Source: an uncultured Oscillospiraceae bacterium
Lineage (GTDB): Bacteria > Bacillota > Clostridia > Oscillospirales > Acutalibacteraceae
DNA length: 64,000 nucleotides
Reading direction: 5' to 3'
Assembly (NCBI GenBank): GCA_900555015.1
Contig: USJL01000002.1
Span: forward strand, 62,001-126,000
The position numbers and the translations under genes are program-made. Every line of letters begins with the position of its first letter. The first letter of the stretch is position 1. The notes beneath the pieces were generated by a model. It searched no databases. It was not told the DNA's origin and saw nothing but the letters and a program-made list of their open reading frames with translations. Positions 44,558 through 51,454 of this stretch are shown piece by piece.

Positions 44558-45526
44558 TTAAAAATCAATTTCATATTCTAAATAACGCCTTGCTTCGTTT
44601 TTTGCTTCGCTTTGTACAGTGGTATTCCCTGCAAAGCGCATTCCTTTTAAAATTGCATCAATTTTTATTGCGTCATTTTCTTTTAAACCTGAAGAATTGC
44701 TCAATTTAATCATAAGCTTTTGATGAGTTAATGCGGAATCTTCATTTAATCTCATAGTGATTAAATTTTGTATACTTGGATCTCTAAGCAAATATTTTAA
44801 TGTTGGTTTTATCGGCGCTTTGCCCGGAAAATCATTCTCTGCAGCTATTTCTATTTTAGAATACTTTTCATTTTCTTTATTACTTGTAATATCTAAAGAA
44901 TCTGCGCTTGTAATTTTTCCGTGAGCATTAATTTTTCTGTCAGAGTATGATGACTTTTCTTCGACAAAAGTCACTTTGAAATGCTTTGCTCCGAGGTCCT
45001 GAGCTATTCTTTGTAATTCGCTGATTCTTTCTGCTTTAAGATAATTAAAATAATCATCAAGTGCTATATATCTGTCCCTATCACTCGGGTCAACATAATA
45101 GAACTCGCTTCTGCTGTCGGGATAAAACGACAATCCAAAAAAATCTATGCTGTCTCTAAAAATATTTAACAAGCGAATTCCTTTTGTGGATGTAAAATAT
45201 CCTATTGAACCTTTGCAGACTTCACTTTCAGAACGCTTTTTATCTCGGTCAGCAACCCTTATAAACTTTTGAATTAAGAAATCACCATCATCTATATCGG
45301 CAGGGAAGATAGGCTGTAATTTCTTTTTTTCTATTTCTTTGGCTTTTTCGTCAATGTTTGTTTTTATGGTATTTGTGACTTTAATTATATCTTCTTTATC
45401 AAATTTTCCGTCATCATTTTGATCGGCGATTTTGGTTAATGATTTTTTTGTTTTATTTATAATATTTATTGCTTTTTGCTTATTCTCTTTATTTATTTCT
45501 TTAAGATCAATTTTTTGTTCTTTCAT
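44558..45526 (-). CDS. Unknown protein with an EF-hand-like loop
   Basis: 322 residues, no named family. Residues about 35-46 (DQNDDGKFDKED) form a textbook EF-hand/dockerin calcium loop, between Lys-rich helices. Residues 80-240 look globular mixed alpha/beta (FRDSIDFFGLSFYPDSRSEF, LGAKHFKVTFVEEKSSYSD). It starts with the same MKEQK-DLKE-NKENKQ leader as RhuM. AAAAGGAGGATAAATC precedes the ATG. Possibly a membrane-acting or calcium-triggered effector (speculative). Confidence 0.5.
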   Translation of the reverse strand: MKEQKIDLKEINKENKQKAINIINKTKKSLTKIADQNDDGKFDKEDIIKVTNTIKTNIDEKAKEIEKKKLQPIFPADIDDGDFLIQKFIRVADRDKKRSESEVCKGSIGYFTSTKGIRLLNIFRDSIDFFGLSFYPDSRSEFYYVDPSDRDRYIALDDYFNYLKAERISELQRIAQDLGAKHFKVTFVEEKSSYSDRKINAHGKITSADSLDITSNKENEKYSKIEIAAENDFPGKAPIKPTLKYLLRDPSIQNLITMRLNEDSALTHQKLMIKLSNSSGLKENDAIKIDAILKGMRFAGNTTVQSEAKNEARRYLEYEIDF

Positions 45527-45588
45527 AGCGATTTATCCTCCTTTTATCATAGTACCATAATTGGCTTTTATATACAACATTTTCTTTT
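45489..45588 (-). repeat. Duplicated promoter/5' coding segment, copy 2
   Basis: Near-identical to 44190-44290, including the first 10-15 codons, ribosome site and upstream ATAATTGGCTTTTATATACA. Confidence 0.85.
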
Positions 45589-45604
45589 CAGCCGATATTA
45601 TAAC

Positions 45605-45640
45605 AAACAACCCTCTGCTCTATTTTAAAGCAGAGGGCAT
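45605..45640 (-). terminator. Hairpin after the zinc-ribbon gene
   Basis: CCCTCTGCT and AGCAGAGGG form a 9-bp stem with an AT loop; the T run on the minus side is short. Confidence 0.55.
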
Positions 45641-45643
45641 AAA

Positions 45644-46483
45644 TTATTTTTTGTAGATATTATCGTATTTGGATTTTATATCTTCTTTTCCGTCGTATAA
45701 TTCTTCCAAAACATCTTGATAAAAATCATATAAATCGGAATACGCATCTTCGTAAGTGTCATACATATTTGAATATGCGTCTTCGTAGGCATCATACATA
45801 TCACTGTACGCCGAGGAAACTTCATCGTAGCTTGCTTCATCGTAAGCTTTTGTAATTATATCGTCAAGCTCTTTAAATGTTGATTCATATATTCGACTCC
45901 AGGCTTTGTAGTAATCTTCGGTTTCTCGTTGCCATATTTTGTAGCCGTCTTCCATACTTCTTGTCCAAGTGGTATAGTCGCTTTTGTTATCGGCTACATT
46001 TTTGTAGTATGAATAGCAGTACTGTGATACCGTAACATAATAGTTTTTTGCTTCGCTTTCGCAGAAAGAATACCATTCATTAACTTTTTCGGCATTCTTT
46101 TTGTAGCCTTTGTATGTACCACCTATGTCGTTTGACAATTCTGTGTACTTATCCTGCATGTTTTTAATTGATTTTTCCAATTCGGATTTTAATTTTTCTT
46201 GAAATTCGGAATTGTCATTTAATGAAACGCTATTGTTTTCAGTCGTTTCCTGAACAGTGGATGAAATTGTCGATTGCGTATCATTTTTTTTGCTTTCTTT
46301 TTTGCCGGTCAAAGCAACCGCAGTAACAATTAACGCAATTATTACAACAATGCTTATAATAATCACGGGGATTATCCACTTCTTGCTGTCTGATTTGTTT
46401 TTTAGCTTGTATCCGCAATGCGGACAGATTTTTGTTGAATCGGAAATTTCTTTGCCACATTCCGGGCAGTTAATTAATGCCAT
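45644..46483 (-). CDS. Zinc-ribbon, single-pass membrane protein with Tyr/Asp repeats
   Basis: 279 residues. N-terminal zinc ribbon (CPECGKEISDSTKICPHCGY, 6-25), transmembrane helix (WIIPVIIISIVVIIALIVTA, about 36-58), Ser/Thr linker, then a helical extracellular part with many Tyr/Trp. Residues about 225-265 hold tandem 11-residue units (AYSDMYDAYED, AYSNMYDTYED, AYSDLYDFYQD). The domain order (ribbon, helix, outside repeats) is common in Clostridia but the function is unknown. Confidence 0.7.
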   Translation of the reverse strand: MALINCPECGKEISDSTKICPHCGYKLKNKSDSKKWIIPVIIISIVVIIALIVTAVALTGKKESKKNDTQSTISSTVQETTENNSVSLNDNSEFQEKLKSELEKSIKNMQDKYTELSNDIGGTYKGYKKNAEKVNEWYSFCESEAKNYYVTVSQYCYSYYKNVADNKSDYTTWTRSMEDGYKIWQRETEDYYKAWSRIYESTFKELDDIITKAYDEASYDEVSSAYSDMYDAYEDAYSNMYDTYEDAYSDLYDFYQDVLEELYDGKEDIKSKYDNIYKK

Positions 46484-46540
46484 AGTATTTTACTCCTCTT
46501 TTAGTTTTTTGTTTGCTTTATGGAAATATAAAGTTTAATT

Positions 46541-46834
46541 TCACCCCGCTTTGTCTTTGTGCTCTTTAATCATTTTTCTGATCCATTTTTCACTGTAGCC
46601 GTATTTTGTGGCAAGTTGACGAATGTTTTTACCGTCATATTCTGCTACAATTCTTGATGCGATAAATTCTGTTGTGAAAAAGTTTACCGGAAAAGTGATT
46701 TGCTGACCTCGGTATGTAGAATATATCGTTATTGCCGCCTCTATGCCAAGCGTGTTGGCAATTTCGTTATACACACCGTTTAAGTATTCGCTTTCAATTT
46801 CATTTGGGTTCATATTTATATAAACCTCTTTCAT
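46541..46834 (-). CDS. Mor-family transcriptional activator
   Basis: 97 residues with the Mor/C-protein pattern: a helical dimerisation part (YNEIANTLGIEAAITIYSTY, RGQQITFPVNFF) and a C-terminal HTH (IRQLATKYGYSEKWIRKMIK). ATAGGAGGCAGTAAAG precedes the ATG. Mor proteins activate middle genes in Mu-like phages and occur in mobile elements. It is the last gene before the right end of element A. Confidence 0.82.
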   Translation of the reverse strand: MKEVYINMNPNEIESEYLNGVYNEIANTLGIEAAITIYSTYRGQQITFPVNFFTTEFIASRIVAEYDGKNIRQLATKYGYSEKWIRKMIKEHKDKAG

Positions 46835-47141
46835 CTTTACTGCCTCCTATTATGTTATATCTGTGTGAATTTGTATAGAGCGACAGTTCATAGGAACATT
46901 TCCTTGTAAAGTTCCTTAAACTTAATTTTCACTCATAATAGGACTTGTAAATTTTGCGAGGCAAAATAAAAACACCACCTGACATCAGTTGGTGTTCATT
47001 GTATTTATTATTTGTAGCTTTTGTATGCTTTTATTGTGAACGGAGTTTTTATACCGCTATGCAAAATTCGTATGTAATCGGCTGAAGTTGGTTATTTTTA
47101 GTCCAATTTGTACGCTGAAATTGCACAGTTCGTACAGGACA
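46835..47141. other. Right-end non-coding part of element A
   Basis: No gene seen. 46970-46998 contains a hairpin (AACACCACCTGA...TTGGTGTT). The final 30 bases (GTACGCTGAAATTGCACAGT, TCGTACAGGACA) include GTAC/CGTAC half-sites that may belong to the recombinase attachment arm. The right end follows at 47141. Confidence 0.4.
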
Positions 47142-47219
47142 CATTACATTAACCATTTGACCACCGACTGAACCGGCCTGCTTAGAAGTAAGGTCGCCGT
47201 TGTAGCCTTGTTTAAGGTT
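47142..47219 (-). pseudogene. Middle piece of the split SASP gene (codons 27-52)
   Basis: Minus strand from 47219: NLKQGYNGDLTSKQAGSVGG, QMVNVM. GYNGDLTS-Q-G-VGG-MV is the signature of clostridial alpha/beta-type SASPs. Exactly 26 codons lie between the two junctions; it joins in frame to 60307 (before) and 24183 (after). Reading on into element A gives unrelated residues (CPVRTVQFQRTNW) to a stop at 47049. Confidence 0.88.
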
Positions 47220-47232
47220 AACACCAACCTCT
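47220..47232 (+). repeat. Element B attachment core, left copy
   Basis: AACACCAACCTCT, identical to 60307-60319; the two copies bound element B as direct repeats. Confidence 0.85.
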
Positions 47233-47283
47233 CAGTGCGTTTTTTTACATATTAAAATGCACTGATTTTTGCAAGATATTCAA

Positions 47284-48945
47284 CTAACTTGCCATATCCT
47301 GTCTATTAACGACATTTTCCTGAATATTACCGATAAATCGATAATATATGGTGATTTTTTGCGTGTAGGGTACATTTTTGCCTGCGATTTGCTTGTTCTC
47401 GGGCAGTACCTTTTCCTCGATTTCAATTCTTTCTATGAAGGTGCGAACGATTTCTTCCGTCAGCTCATCAATATGCTCATACTGTTTTACGAGTGCAAAG
47501 AATTTTTCATAATTGTTTGTTATCTCGTTTCCGTTTGACTGCTTGCGTTCAATTTCGGATAATTGCTTTTTCAGCCTCGCAACCTCATCTGACATTTTTG
47601 AAGCAGTGCCGTTTAGCACATCCTCGGAAATTGTTCCGGCGGCATAGTCGTTGTAGAGCTTCATAATGATTTTATCAATCGTTTCAATTCTACTCTCAAT
47701 AGCAGCTTTATTGTCCTCGGGGTTTTCATAAATATTAACTTGTCCCGACCTTTTTAGCGCTTGATTTGTTATCTCCTTTATATCCTTATCGGACAGAGAT
47801 ATCAGCTGATTTATGTCGGCTTTGATAATTTCAAGCAGGTCAGCGTATTTTATTCTTGCTCCGTGGTCACAATGCTTGGCAGAACGATTTGGGATATTGT
47901 TACACGATAGATACCAATATTTTAACCGTTCGCCCTTATACACCGTTCCCGATGAGCACATCGCTCCGCCGCAGTGAGCACAGAATGTAATTCCATTAAA
48001 GATGCTTGAGCGACATTTTTCATAGTTATGCCAGTTCTTTGTGTTCATACCCATGAATTTTTCTGCCTGTTCAAATTGCTCCTTCGTTACCAAAGGCTCG
48101 TGGGTATTTTCTGTGATGAACCAATCCTCCTCGGGAACTGCAAGCTTTTTCTTTGATTTAAGGCTTGCCTTTTTTGTCTTACCGAGTATTGTGTGCCCAA
48201 GGTAAACGGGATTTTTCAGTATTCGCTTTACCGTTGTGTAATTCCATTCATCAACAGCTCTTGCTGCTCCTCGCTCGCCGAAGTTGTCACGATACAGCAC
48301 ACGATATTTCAGCGGTGTTATGTCGCCGTTTTCGGTTAGTGCGATTGCAATAGCACGGGCAGATTTTCCTGCGTGCGCCATTGCAAATATTTTTTGTACT
48401 ATCGGAGCAGTCATTGGGTCAGGCACGAGTGCCGTTCCGTCCTTGTTTTTCATATATCCGAACGGAGGACAGGCACAGTATTCGCCCTTTGTTCTTTTTT
48501 GGTTTATAACCTGCTTGATTTTCCTTGAGGTGTCCCGAAGGTAAACATCGTTCATTGCAAATTGGAACGGAGCCATAATGTTGACCTCGTTGGAGTCAAA
48601 GTTATCACTGATTGCAATGTAATGAATTTGGTTTTCGGGGAAATATGTTTCAGCGTAGTAGCTGGATTCGGTCATATCTCTGCCGAGTCTTGACAGGTCC
48701 TTTGTAATAACCATATTTGCACGACCTTGATTAAGGTGAGCAATCATTTGGTTGAAGCCGGGTCTGTCAAAGTTCGAGCCTGAGAAACCGTCGTCAACAA
48801 ATTCATTTACGATTGTGATACCGTTGTCCTCACAATATTGTCTGACAATACTCCTTTGGTTTGTAATACTCGATGATTCACCCTCATTGGCTTCCTCAAC
48901 GGATAATCTGTAATATGCATCGGCTAATTTCAAGTTTGTTTTCAT
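47284..48945 (-). CDS. Large serine recombinase of element B
   Basis: 553 residues, TndX/TnpX-like. The resolvase domain has the nucleophile Ser15 in YYRLSVEEANEGESSSI, DGFSGSNFDRPGF and KDLSRLGRDM. A recombinase domain (WNYTTVKRILKNPVYLGHTI) and a zinc ribbon (CAHCGGAMCSSGTVYKG...CNNIP, about 340-375) follow, then a C-terminal coiled-coil. CAAGGAGGTTTCACC precedes the ATG. It differs strongly from LSR A, so the two elements integrate independently. Integrates and, with a partner, excises element B. Confidence 0.94.
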   Translation of the reverse strand: MKTNLKLADAYYRLSVEEANEGESSSITNQRSIVRQYCEDNGITIVNEFVDDGFSGSNFDRPGFNQMIAHLNQGRANMVITKDLSRLGRDMTESSYYAETYFPENQIHYIAISDNFDSNEVNIMAPFQFAMNDVYLRDTSRKIKQVINQKRTKGEYCACPPFGYMKNKDGTALVPDPMTAPIVQKIFAMAHAGKSARAIAIALTENGDITPLKYRVLYRDNFGERGAARAVDEWNYTTVKRILKNPVYLGHTILGKTKKASLKSKKKLAVPEEDWFITENTHEPLVTKEQFEQAEKFMGMNTKNWHNYEKCRSSIFNGITFCAHCGGAMCSSGTVYKGERLKYWYLSCNNIPNRSAKHCDHGARIKYADLLEIIKADINQLISLSDKDIKEITNQALKRSGQVNIYENPEDNKAAIESRIETIDKIIMKLYNDYAAGTISEDVLNGTASKMSDEVARLKKQLSEIERKQSNGNEITNNYEKFFALVKQYEHIDELTEEIVRTFIERIEIEEKVLPENKQIAGKNVPYTQKITIYYRFIGNIQENVVNRQDMAS

Positions 48946-49012
48946 TGGTGAAACCTCCTTGAAAATTGCGACTCATATCCAACACGGAGTATATCACAAG
49001 AAGGATTTAATA

Positions 49013-49222
49013 TCAATTAAAAACCTCCTTATTCTTAGTAGAAATATTTTCCTCTATCAAGGATTTAACATCTCTGCTTTTGTCAAATACTCGAACCACC
49101 TCATAATGACTGTTGTTGATGTCGTATGATGTTGTCTGCATCATTTTAGAATTATCTTCCATTGACGCACCTCCAACAGTATTATTGCCGATATTCAGTT
49201 GTTTATTTTTGTTTGTTGCCAT
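49013..49222 (-). CDS. Small TnpW-like element protein
   Basis: 69 residues from ATG 49222, whose start lies in a hairpin GTTGCC-CGAT-GGCAAC like that of the element A counterpart (26230). A second in-frame ATG (49162) has a strong GGAGGTG in front and would give 49 residues. The C-terminal half (SHYEVVRVFDKSRDVKSLIE) resembles the TnpW group of transposon accessory proteins. It is upstream of LSR B and may tune recombination. Confidence 0.5.
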   Translation of the reverse strand: MATNKNKQLNIGNNTVGGASMEDNSKMMQTTSYDINNSHYEVVRVFDKSRDVKSLIEENISTKNKEVFN

Positions 49223-49810
49223 CGGGCAACACCCTAACTAATATTTTTCCAAGCAACACTCCCTTCTTAAGCCTCAGCCAACGCCGAAGCCTTTACTGAA
49301 ATATTTTTTGTTGTCATAATTAAATTTCCTTTCTGCCCGGTCGGTATCTCAACCAACCGGGACTTTTTGTTATCCTTTTTGTATTCTTACTGCACTGTCA
49401 AACTCCGAATTCTTTTTTTCTACTCATAATAGTCTCCTTTTTTGGTCGTCAGTGTGATCGACAGTAAAACATCCCTAAAATTCGGTAAATAATGGATGCA
49501 CTGTCGTAAACACTAACAGTTTTCGAAATAACTGACGGTCATTGAAAAGCCGACAGGCACTGCCAGACGGCGTTTTTTGGGATGTCGAGGGCTCTGCACT
49601 GACAGTCCTTTATCCTGCATCTTTTTCCACCCTGTATTTTGAGGCAGAAATGCCTGTGTATTTCCGTTATTCAGTTGTCTTTTAACCCCTCATATCAGGC
49701 TTACAAATTGCCTACAATCGAGTTTTATACTTTCGCCGATTACTTTGCTTATTCTCAATATTCAATTTTCAAGGTGCTTTTATATTCTTTTTGTCAGGTA
49801 TCCTGACGAG
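49223..49810. other. 590-base gene-free region of element B
   Basis: No convincing gene on either strand. A hairpin CCCGGT...ACCGGG followed by ACTTTTTG (49338-49369) is terminator-like on +. 49440-49600 is rich in short repeats of GACAGT/ACTGTC and CTGAC (TGACGGTCATTG, CCGACAGGCACTGCCAGACG), as found in origins or regulator-binding arrays. An oriT or replication site is possible but unsupported without a relaxase. Confidence 0.4.
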
Positions 49811-49813
49811 CCC

Positions 49814-50110
49814 TTACCAAGTTTTTTCGACTGTGTACAGGTGCGATAGGTGATTACCGTTTGATGGATCGTTTCTGTGGGTGATAGAAATGAATCCACT
49901 CGCCTCAAGATTTTTAAGTGCAATGTCAACCGTGGGAATTGATATTGAACATTTTTTAGCAATGTCTTTTCGTGAAGGAAACGATTGCCTTTTTGCATCT
50001 CCACATCGTAACAGATAACTGTACACAATAAACTCTCTTGGCTTTAATCCTTCATCGAATATTTTATTCGGTGACAGAAAGAAACAGCCTTTGCGATATT
50101 CAGTTTTCAT
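49814..50110 (-). CDS. HTH_36-type DNA-binding protein
   Basis: 98 residues: FFLSPNKIFDEGLKPREFIV, then a winged helix (SFPSRKDIAKKCSISIPTVD, ALKNLEASGFISITHRND). The family resembles replication-initiator N-domains and regulators of integrative elements. CGAAAGGAGTAAAAA precedes the ATG. A truncated relative is in element A (26336-26443), marking a shared backbone. Confidence 0.75.
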   Translation of the reverse strand: MKTEYRKGCFFLSPNKIFDEGLKPREFIVYSYLLRCGDAKRQSFPSRKDIAKKCSISIPTVDIALKNLEASGFISITHRNDPSNGNHLSHLYTVEKTW

Positions 50111-50389
50111 TTTTTACTCCTTTCGTAATATTGAAAGAGAAATCTCTTTCTGTTATGATAGTAATACAGTAAATAACAAATCACTATGCTTTAGTGAAAA
50201 ACGATTTTTTTAAGAAAGATTGATTATGGACAAAGATAGGTCTTTTTTCAGAAAAACATAAGTATTTGAGAGAATATATTTGGAACAATTCGTAAAGGAG
50301 CATACAGAACATAGTTTTAAGTCCTGTTTTGTGTACTGTGAAGACGGGTAATATTTACAATCAAATAAATTTGTGATACGATAAAACCA
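50111..50389. other. Leader region before the riboswitch
   Basis: Gene-free apart from a broken frame at 50226-50347 (MDKDRSFFRKT-stop, then VFERIYLEQFVKEHTEHSFK) that may be a decayed small gene. The promoter for the riboswitch transcript must lie here; I cannot fix it. Confidence 0.35.
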
Positions 50390-50491
50390 CCATAAAGAGT
50401 GCGTGAGGGACAAGCCCGGTGACCGCACAGCAACCTGCTTTTGTAAGGTGCTAATGCTTGAACGATGGTGTAACTCATATCACTCTTATGG
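50390..50491 (+). promoter_or_regulatory. SAM-I (S-box) type riboswitch aptamer
   Basis: P1: CCATAAAGAGTG pairs with CACTCTTATGG at the 3' end. P2 GTGCG/CGCAC encloses the conserved GAGGGAC...GCCCGGTGA, followed by AGCAACC, a short hairpin, and GGTGCTAA, the hallmark order of SAM-I aptamers (GAGGGA, GCCC, UGA, GCAACC, GGUGCUAA). It ends 24 bases before the start of the next gene, so sequestering of the ribosome site (AAAGGAG at 50501) is a plausible mode. Ligand and mode are inferred. Confidence 0.75.
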
Positions 50492-50514
50492 AATAACTCT
50501 AAAGGAGATTGATT

Positions 50515-50853
50515 ATGAGAACAATCACAAATTTGTACAACGAGGGCGATACGGTATTTATTCGCTTTGAGAACGAAGCTATCGGCAAAAGGTTTTTGCA
50601 GGATGCCGAAAACGAAGGCTTTTTGATATACGGTAAAAAGCCACCTACAAAGGGCAGTCCCAACGAGATTTATATGCTCGACGAGAATTTTGGTATTCAT
50701 CCGATTTCAGGTTTCGCAATGTATATGTTTTATTACAGTGGAATTAAGATGAATGACGGAAAGAGCGTTGTGCGAATCAACTATGGCAAGTATATAAACG
50801 GTACTGATGATTATATCATCAAGGGTAAACCAAAACCGAGAGTTAAAGATTGA
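50515..50853 (+). CDS. Riboswitch-controlled small protein of unknown family
   Basis: About 112 residues from ATG 50515 (AAAGGAG upstream). Beta-rich and charged: TNLYNEGDTVFIRFENEAIG, then KMNDGKSVVRINYGKYINGT. No membrane segment or catalytic motif seen. It lies directly behind the SAM-I-like aptamer and 15 bases before the next gene. I do not recognise it; because it is riboswitch-controlled it may act in methionine/SAM-linked physiology or in element control (open). Confidence 0.65.
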   Translation: MRTITNLYNEGDTVFIRFENEAIGKRFLQDAENEGFLIYGKKPPTKGSPNEIYMLDENFGIHPISGFAMYMFYYSGIKMNDGKSVVRINYGKYINGTDDYIIKGKPKPRVKD

Positions 50854-50867
50854 ACGGAGGTTATGTT

Positions 50868-51368
50868 ATGAAAAATGATAGCTTTTTTCATCCGTTTTCA
50901 ACACCGATAGACAGTTGCTTTGACAGTAATAACGACGGCGAATTAACAGGCTGCGAAACTGCTTTTCGTGATGCTACGTTATTTGAAATGTATGACAAGG
51001 CAACAACTGACAGTAGCCCAAGCAACAGTTATTCGTCACATCAAAAGAGCTACAAGGCTTATACGCCAAGCAATACGCCAACCGATAGCGAACAGTACGA
51101 TGCTCCGAGTGACAGCATGGTTTTATGGTCGAGTATCGGAGTAATAGCTATTATCATCGGTGCATTCGCAATCATTCTCAGGCAGGAAACGCGTGACGAT
51201 TTATTAAATGCTATTGTAATGTTCTTTTCCGTTGCATTAAGCGTTGGCTTGCTGAAAATCACAGGCGTTATGTCATCAAAGAAAAAGGCAAACAAGCAGG
51301 ATGATACATCCTATTATGACGCAGTGAATAATTGCTTTAATTATGAGAGTGATGATAGGAATGAGTAG
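50868..51368 (+). CDS. Membrane protein with EF-hand-like loop, same operon
   Basis: About 166 residues from ATG 50868 (ACGGAGGTT upstream). The N-terminal part holds CFDSNNDGELTGCETAFRDA, an EF-hand/dockerin-like loop (D-x-N-x-D-G-x-L-x-x-x-E) flanked by two Cys. A Ser/Thr/Tyr-rich linker and two transmembrane helices (LWSSIGVIAIIIGAFAIIL, LLNAIVMFFSVALSVGLLKI) follow, then an acidic tail. Function unknown; under the same riboswitch. Confidence 0.6.
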   Translation: MKNDSFFHPFSTPIDSCFDSNNDGELTGCETAFRDATLFEMYDKATTDSSPSNSYSSHQKSYKAYTPSNTPTDSEQYDAPSDSMVLWSSIGVIAIIIGAFAIILRQETRDDLLNAIVMFFSVALSVGLLKITGVMSSKKKANKQDDTSYYDAVNNCFNYESDDRNE

Positions 51369-51373
51369 ATAAA

Positions 51374-51413
51374 AATTCAAGCCGAGAGGGGCGTCCTCTC
51401 GGCTTGAGTTTTT
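51374..51413 (+). terminator. Terminator of the riboswitch operon
   Basis: CAAGCCGAGAGG, loop, CCTCTCGGCTTG and TTTTTT. Almost the same hairpin recurs at 60144. Confidence 0.9.
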
Positions 51414-51454
51414 TGTGTAACTGAATTTATTAACTGCATACAAGTTAATTATTG

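Larger units (their letters stand above)
24184..47144. mobile_element. Element A: about 23 kb LSR-type integrative element carrying a defence island, inserted in the SASP gene
   Basis: The boundaries are the SASP tail at 24169-24186 and the SASP middle at 47142-47219. The only shared bases are the ATG triplet, in line with the 2-3 bp crossover cores of large serine recombinases. Its recombinase ends 3 bases from the left junction. The content is LSR and backbone genes (24.2-27 kb), MBL/VOC genes, then Fic, Mrr, Abi_C, type III R-M, Hachiman, HEPN, IS200 copies, RhuM, an EF-hand protein and Mor. No relaxase or conjugation genes are visible, so it is probably not self-transmissible. Several internal fragments show it is a mosaic. 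Confidence 0.8.

Noticed and set aside
46970-46998. Second copy of the element B attachment core (AACACCA...)
   Set aside because: It shares only the first 8 bases with the 13-bp core and forms part of a local hairpin.
49223-49810. oriT or replication origin
   Set aside because: Repeat-rich but no relaxase or convincing nick-site context; listed only as a gene-free region.
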